Origin: Puniceicoccaceae bacterium
GTDB taxonomy: Bacteria; Verrucomicrobiota; Verrucomicrobiia; Opitutales; Coraliomargaritaceae
NCBI GenBank assembly: GCA_003566795.1
Contig: PXBU01000418.1
Coordinates: forward strand, 1-9,464
Direction of reading: 5' to 3'
DNA: 9,464 bases
Positions 6,162 to 9,464 of the stretch are shown here, piece after piece; the first letter of the stretch is position 1; every line of letters starts with the position of its first letter. The translations under genes were made by a program, and so were the position numbers. Under the pieces are notes generated by a model. The model was not told the origin of the DNA and did no database searches. It was given only the letters and a program-made list of their open reading frames with translations.

Positions 6162-6764
6162 TTACGCACTCATGTAGGGAAGTTTTGCGGCGGTCTCGTT
6201 GACCTGCTCCGCCCCCTCCAGCAGTTCGTCGAGCGGATCGTAGGTGCCTTTAAGTAAGCTCGAGCGAGCTCCGGGACGCATGTCGCAAGTGATATATTGG
6301 TCACCAAACCAGATCTTATGATCATTTACATCGATAGTGATTTCGAGCTGGGGATTCATTTCGACCGCGTCGGCCAGCACCTTGCGGTCCGCATCGGTCG
6401 CCGTCACACAAACGACACCGAGGTTCGTCGAGTTGCCGTAGAAGATCTCCGCGAAGCTGCCGGCGATGACCGCCTTGAAGCCCGCGCGCATGATTGACTG
6501 GGGCGCATGCTCCCGCGAGCTGCCACAGCCGAAATTACTGCCGCTGATGATAATTGAAGCCCCTTGGAAGCGGGGGTCGTTCAAGTTGTGCGGCTTGTCC
6601 TCACCCTGTTCGGTCTTGCGGACGTCGTAGAAGAGATACTCGCCCAGCCCGTCGAAGGTGATGCACTTCATGAAACGAGCGGGGATAATGCGGTCGGTGT
6701 CGATATCGTCGCCGGGCACGTAAACGCCGGTACCGGCGACTTGTTTGATGGGTTCAGATGGCAT
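6162..6764 (-). CDS. leuD: 3-isopropylmalate dehydratase small subunit
   Basis: Small (swivelling-domain) subunit of isopropylmalate isomerase, 200 aa, near the usual ~200. It pairs with LeuC to convert 2-isopropylmalate to 3-isopropylmalate in leucine synthesis. Key motifs are DDIDTDRIIPARF (19-31) and GSNFGCGSSREHAP (75-88), with the substrate-contacting GCGSSREHA loop complete. The tail FKAVIAGSFAEIFYGNSTNLG is typical of bacterial LeuD. The ATG at 6764 has no visible Shine-Dalgarno. It lies 169 bp downstream of leuC rather than a few bases away, and the gap contains an 82-bp palindromic element. Exb-type genes follow without a gap, so leuD is probably co-transcribed with them. No internal promoter for leuD stood out in the AT-rich stretch next to its start. 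Confidence 0.96.
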   Translation of the reverse strand: MPSEPIKQVAGTGVYVPGDDIDTDRIIPARFMKCITFDGLGEYLFYDVRKTEQGEDKPHNLNDPRFQGASIIISGSNFGCGSSREHAPQSIMRAGFKAVIAGSFAEIFYGNSTNLGVVCVTATDADRKVLADAVEMNPQLEITIDVNDHKIWFGDQYITCDMRPGARSSLLKGTYDPLDELLEGAEQVNETAAKLPYMSA

Positions 6765-6823
6765 GATACGTAATGATTGGATGGATAATGTGACGATTGG
6801 AGCTTAAAATAAAATTTATTATT

Positions 6824-6905
6824 TTGTAGCGGATCGCCGATAGTCGTTCCGTTCGACAGACCTTTTGATCTGAGAATCGGAATGACTATCGTCATCCCGC
6901 TACAA
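6824..6905. repeat. BIME-like element: two inverted GTAG-headed REP hairpins between leuC and leuD
   Basis: 82-bp imperfect inverted repeat with ends TTGTAGCGG (6824-6832) and CCGCTACAA (6897-6905). Each arm is also a hairpin. The right one, on the minus strand, is GTAG (6903-6900), CGGGATGAC, loop GATA, GTCATTCCG (to 6878): nine pairs with one wobble. The left one, on the plus strand, is GTAG (6826-6829), CGGATCGCC, loop GATA, GTCGTTCCG (to 6851), with two mismatches. The 26-bp centre (6852-6877) has a weak CAGACC-TTTT-GATCTG hairpin. Two inverted GTAG-plus-palindrome units are the definition of a bacterial interspersed mosaic element. There is no T-run at the leftward exit, so a classical terminator is unlikely. 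A short MITE is the alternative, but no open reading frame or target duplication is seen. Confidence 0.75.
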
Positions 6906-6933
6906 TCTGTTGATTTTTGAATAAATTGAAAAA

Positions 6934-8361
6934 CTAGACTGTGACTGCCGCACCCACACCGAAGACTTCACGCGCATCGCAGACTTCTCCGGTAATCGCG
7001 GCGGCCGCCACCATGAGCGGACTCATGAGCATGGTCCTGCCGGTGGGTGAGCCCTGGCGGCCCTTAAAATTACGGTTGGATGAACTAGCACAGAGCTGAT
7101 CACCGATCAGTTTGTCCGGGTTCATCGCCAGACACATCGAGCAGCCCGCGCCGCGCCACTCGAATCCGGCATCCTTGTAGATTTTGTCCAGGCCCAGCTC
7201 GACCGCGATTTGCGAGACCACTTGCGAGCCCGGCACCACGATCGCCTGCACCCCATCGGCGACTTTGCGCCCTTGTATATATTGCGCGACTTCTTTCAAA
7301 TCTGAAAGACGCCCGTTGGTGCAGGAACCGAGAAAGGCCACGTCGATCTTCTTACCCTTCACCGGGCTGCCTCCTGCGAACTGCATGTGCTCAAGTGCCT
7401 CGGCGATCGAGTCACGCTCTGATTGGGTCTCACCCTCGTCAGCGGCTGGGATGTTTTCGTTAATCCCAACGCCCTGCCCCGGCGTGATGCCCCAGGTGAC
7501 GGTCGGCTCGATTTCCGCTGCGTTGATCTCAACCACATCGTCATACTCGCAGTCGGGGTCGGAGGCCATCGACTTCCAGCGCTCGACCGCTTCGTCCCAG
7601 GCCGCTCCCTGCGGCGAGTAAGGACGGCCTTTCAAATATTCGAAGGTGGTCGCGTCGGGATTGACGTAGCCGGCCCGGGCCCCGCCCTCGATCGACATGT
7701 TGCAGACGGTCATGCGCTCCTCCATCGTCATGTTGTCGAAAGTCGAGCCGCCGTATTCGTAGGCAAAGCCGGTGCCGCCCTTGGTGCCCAACAAACGAAT
7801 GATGTGGAGGATCACATCCTTGGAGTAAACGCCCGGGCGCAATTTACCGTTGACGTTGATGCGGCGGACCTTGAGCCGGTTCAAGGCGATCGTCTGAGTC
7901 GCCAGCACGTCGCGCACCTGGCTAGTACCGATACCAAAAGCAATCGCGCCAAACGCTCCGTGAGTGGACGTATGCGAGTCACCACAGGCAATTGTCGTGC
8001 CCGGTTGCGTAATACCCTGCTCCGGCCCGACGATATGCACGATGCCCTGCTGCCCGGTATTGGTGTCGAAGAACTTGATTTTATTGTCCGCGCAGTTTTT
8101 GCGCAATTCCTCAATCATCCCCTGCGCCAGCGCGTCGCTGTAAGGCTCCGTCATTTCGTTGGTCGGCACAATGTGATCAACCGTCGCGAAAGTGCGCTCC
8201 GGGTATTTGACCGCCAAGCCCCGATCCCGCAGCATGCCAAAGGCTTGCGGACTCGTCACCTCATGAATAAGGTGAGTGCCAATCAACAATTGCGTCTGCC
8301 CGTTGCCCAGCTGGCGCACGGCATGCGCATTCCACACTTTCTCAAATAAGCTTTGTGCCAT
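6934..8361 (-). CDS. leuC: 3-isopropylmalate dehydratase large subunit
   Basis: Large subunit of isopropylmalate isomerase, 475 aa, an aconitase-family enzyme in leucine synthesis. The three [4Fe-4S] ligands are C347 (GSCTNGR), C407 and C410 (GAGCSMCLAMN), the same spacing as E. coli LeuC. Other family motifs are ATVDHIVPT (59-67), CGDSHTSTHGAFGAIAFGIG (126-145), NMSIEGGARAGYVNPD (221-236) and SSNRNFKGRQG (427-437). The start is secure: an AGGAGG-like Shine-Dalgarno (GGAGG at 8374-8370) lies 8 bp before the ATG. The upstream gap to the HU terminator is about 85 bp. A weak TTGCCA near 8435 is the only -35-like box seen there, with no good -10 partner. The partner subunit gene leuD follows after a 169-bp gap holding a palindromic element. 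Confidence 0.97.
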   Translation of the reverse strand: MAQSLFEKVWNAHAVRQLGNGQTQLLIGTHLIHEVTSPQAFGMLRDRGLAVKYPERTFATVDHIVPTNEMTEPYSDALAQGMIEELRKNCADNKIKFFDTNTGQQGIVHIVGPEQGITQPGTTIACGDSHTSTHGAFGAIAFGIGTSQVRDVLATQTIALNRLKVRRINVNGKLRPGVYSKDVILHIIRLLGTKGGTGFAYEYGGSTFDNMTMEERMTVCNMSIEGGARAGYVNPDATTFEYLKGRPYSPQGAAWDEAVERWKSMASDPDCEYDDVVEINAAEIEPTVTWGITPGQGVGINENIPAADEGETQSERDSIAEALEHMQFAGGSPVKGKKIDVAFLGSCTNGRLSDLKEVAQYIQGRKVADGVQAIVVPGSQVVSQIAVELGLDKIYKDAGFEWRGAGCSMCLAMNPDKLIGDQLCASSSNRNFKGRQGSPTGRTMLMSPLMVAAAAITGEVCDAREVFGVGAAVTV

Positions 8362-8445
8362 AGTTCATTCCTCCGCAAGAGCGGTTCATTCTCAAAAGGG
8401 TCTCAATAAGCATCGGTTTTTTCAATCTGGCAAGTGCGAATCGGA

Positions 8446-8482
8446 TAAAATAAAAAAACCCGCAGCCGAAGCTACGGGTTTT
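8446..8482 (-). terminator. Rho-independent terminator of the HU gene
   Basis: Reading leftward, AACCCGTAGC (8480-8471), a TTCG tetraloop (8470-8467) and GCTGCGGGTT (8466-8457) form a ten-pair stem with one G-T wobble. A run of T follows, continuing as ATTTT. It starts about 36 bp after the HU stop. A stable UUCG-capped stem plus a U-tract is a textbook intrinsic terminator. On the plus strand no T-run follows, so it acts in one direction, separating HU from leuC. Confidence 0.9.
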
Positions 8483-8515
8483 GAAATGATTGCGTTAAGA
8501 GTCCGGGAGATAGAC

Positions 8516-8791
8516 TTAGACGACGGCCTTGAGTCCGGCACCCGCCTTGAACTTAACAGCCTTGGAAGCCTTGATCTTAATTTTCTCGCGGGTTTGCGGA
8601 TTGATTCCGGTGCGGGCTGCACGCTTGGTTACCGAGAATGTGCCGAAGCCAATCAGTTGAACGTTTTTATCTTTTTTAACACCCTTCTTGATCGCTTCGA
8701 GAACGGCTTCGACCGAACGCTCGGCAGCAGCTTTAGTGGTGTCGGCACCGAGTGACTTTTGGACTTCTGCAACAAGTTCTGCTTTGTTCAT
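8516..8791 (-). CDS. hup: HU family DNA-binding protein
   Basis: Small basic histone-like protein of 91 aa, the standard HU length. It opens with MNKAELVAEV, followed by two helices (about 3-14 and 18-39), the GFGTFSV turn (48-54) and the DNA-gripping arm RTGINPQTREKIKI (60-73) with the conserved Asn-Pro at 64-65 that intercalates into DNA. The C-terminus FKAGAGLKAVV is family-typical. It works as a dimer that bends and compacts chromosomal DNA, and could equally be classed as an IHF-like paralogue. No Shine-Dalgarno precedes the ATG; the leader is AT-rich. It forms its own unit, with a promoter candidate at 8843-8871 and a strong terminator at 8446-8482. Confidence 0.95.
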   Translation of the reverse strand: MNKAELVAEVQKSLGADTTKAAAERSVEAVLEAIKKGVKKDKNVQLIGFGTFSVTKRAARTGINPQTREKIKIKASKAVKFKAGAGLKAVV

Positions 8792-8823
8792 ATATGTAGT
8801 ATTGTTTTATTGAGGTTATTTGG

Positions 8824-8842
8824 CCAACTTTGACCAAGTTGG
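8824..8842. promoter_or_regulatory. Inverted repeat upstream of HU
   Basis: CCAACTT-TGACC-AAGTTGG has perfect 7-base arms around a 5-base centre, ending 33 bp before the HU start codon and touching the predicted transcription start. It could be an operator or a hairpin near the 5' end of the mRNA. There is no T-run, so it is not a terminator. Confidence 0.35.
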
Positions 8843-8871
8843 ATGAAAAAAAGTGGCTTGGCGCACGTCAA
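8843..8871 (-). promoter_or_regulatory. Candidate sigma70 promoter of HU
   Basis: Leftward TTGACG (8871-8866, 5 of 6 to TTGACA), a 17-bp spacer, then TTTCAT (8848-8843, 4 of 6 to TATAAT). Transcription would begin near 8836, inside the inverted repeat, giving a leader of about 45 nt. Confidence 0.38.
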
Positions 8872-8948
8872 CCCAAAATCGGCTCTAAAGTGCTATTTTT
8901 TGCGGGTTACAGCATGCCGCATCGTTTCATCCCTTTGCAGGAGGGGTT

Positions 8949-9152
8949 TCACCCGCCCTGCCGCGCCTCAACCACCTTTCTCAATAGGTTTTGCGCCGCT
9001 TCGACTTCGGAGATTTGTTGCTCGGTGGCAATTTGCCGGGCACGCTTCAAGAGCTGCCGGGCCATTGTTTTTGCCTGCTCTTCTCCATCGGCGCCCATCT
9101 GCTGGAATAGCCGAGCCACCTGCTCCACATTGATCTCACTTGGCTCACTCAT
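8949..9152 (-). CDS. Small hypothetical protein overlapping ygfZ
   Basis: 67-residue protein starting MSEPSEINVEQVARLFQQMG and ending VVEARQGG. I do not recognise a named family. It is acidic at the start and then strongly helical and amphipathic (EEQAKTMARQLLKRARQI, EAAQNLLRKVVEA), with no cysteine, membrane segment or signal peptide, so a small soluble helical or coiled-coil protein is likely. The start is chosen because GGAGG (9163-9159) lies 6 bp before the ATG at 9152; the upstream in-frame start at 9176 lacks this support. It overlaps the end of ygfZ by 8 bp (ATGAGTGA), implying translational coupling. No convincing terminator was seen between it and the HU promoter. Confidence 0.75.
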   Translation of the reverse strand: MSEPSEINVEQVARLFQQMGADGEEQAKTMARQLLKRARQIATEQQISEVEAAQNLLRKVVEARQGG

Positions 9153-9464
9153 CGCACGCCTCCAAGGCTTTTCCAAATGGTGACTCCAATTGAATCGCTC
9201 CAGCTTCCAGTTGGAGCACAGTATTGGCGTAGCGCAGTTTCAGTAATGCCACGCCCCGCCAATCACTGCCATCCGCATAGGCAGTGCGCAATTCACCGAC
9301 TTTCTTCGCTTGATCGGAAAATATGCTTTGTGGACATTCCGGCGGCGGGCCTTCCCCGCGCACCAGGTAAAGTCCGCGCGTTGGTCGGCCCACGTTATGC
9401 ATCCTGGCGACCACTTCCTGACCAAGAAAACATCCCTTGTCAAAGGCCACGGCGTCCCCATCGA
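9145..9464 (-). CDS. ygfZ: Folate-binding YgfZ/GcvT-like protein, C-terminal part (truncated by window edge)
   Basis: The frame is open from the right edge of the window to a stop at 9145, giving about 106 codons of the C-terminal part. The visible start is DGDAVAFDKGCFLGQEVVAR. KGCFLGQE is the YgfZ signature K-G-C-[FY]-x-G-Q-E, which carries the functionally important Cys. The following RxHNVGRPTRGLYLV and WRGVALLKLRYA fit the C-terminal beta-barrel of the GcvT/YgfZ fold. YgfZ proteins bind tetrahydrofolate and assist Fe-S cluster assembly or repair of certain enzymes. GcvT itself lacks this Cys motif, so YgfZ is preferred. The GTG at 9450 is internal and not the true start. Its last 8 bp overlap the small gene downstream. 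Confidence 0.88.
   Translation of the reverse strand, partial: DGDAVAFDKGCFLGQEVVARMHNVGRPTRGLYLVRGEGPPPECPQSIFSDQAKKVGELRTAYADGSDWRGVALLKLRYANTVLQLEAGAIQLESPFGKALEACDE

Noticed and set aside
5670..6257. 195-codon frame antisense to exbB
   Set aside because: It is Arg/Gln-rich shadow sequence opposite a clear ExbB-family gene.
7423..8349. 308-codon frame antisense to leuC
   Set aside because: leuC is certain from its Fe-S cysteines and motifs; the antisense frame is a composition shadow with no family resemblance.
8342..8413. 23-codon minus-strand uORF overlapping the leuC start with four Leu codons, considered as an attenuation leader
   Set aside because: The Leu codons are mostly scattered, there is no Shine-Dalgarno, it overlaps the leuC start instead of preceding it, and there is no terminator/antiterminator pair between it and leuC.

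Overview
This window reads as a moderately GC-rich chromosomal stretch from a free-living, Gram-negative-type bacterium. Biosynthetic leucine and isoleucine genes, an ExbB/ExbD proton-channel pair and an HU protein fit that picture. The start of a REP-associated tyrosine transposase and the repeat families recall marine Verrucomicrobiota (Opitutae/Puniceicoccales). That placement rests on remembered resemblance and is only a moderate inference. Most genes lack a clear Shine-Dalgarno sequence; leuC and the small gene next to ygfZ are exceptions.

Layout, left to right. At 1-178 (minus) lies the N-terminal part of a Y1/RAYT-type transposase, cut by the window edge inside its HUH motif. At 318-2799 (plus) there is a two-gene unit: a long-form threonine deaminase (ilvA) and, one base later, an AEC-family transporter. 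A long-form NAD(P)H-dependent flavin oxidoreductase (2792-4195, minus) converges on it with an 8-bp overlap of the two coding ends. A 283-bp divergent promoter region follows. It carries a perfect palindrome over a likely -10 box, then a DoxX-family membrane protein (4479-4889, plus). The gap between the convergent doxX-like and exbD genes holds three copies of a 36-bp palindromic repeat.

Everything from 5151 to 9464 is on the minus strand. In the direction of transcription it is: ygfZ (partial), a 67-residue small protein overlapping it, HU with its own promoter and terminator, leuC, a large palindrome in the leuC-leuD gap, leuD, exbB and exbD. LeuC and LeuD are the two subunits of isopropylmalate isomerase. 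IlvA makes the 2-oxobutyrate that enters isoleucine synthesis, so the window holds two separated pieces of branched-chain amino acid synthesis.

The main non-gene signal is mobile palindromic DNA. Two unrelated repeat types both show REP architecture. One has a GGAG head and a 7-bp stem (three tandemly oriented copies). The other is a pair of inverted GTAG-headed hairpins forming a BIME-like 82-bp element between leuC and leuD. A REP-type transposase gene lies in the same window, which suggests a RAYT/REP system, although nothing here proves that this transposase acts on either repeat.
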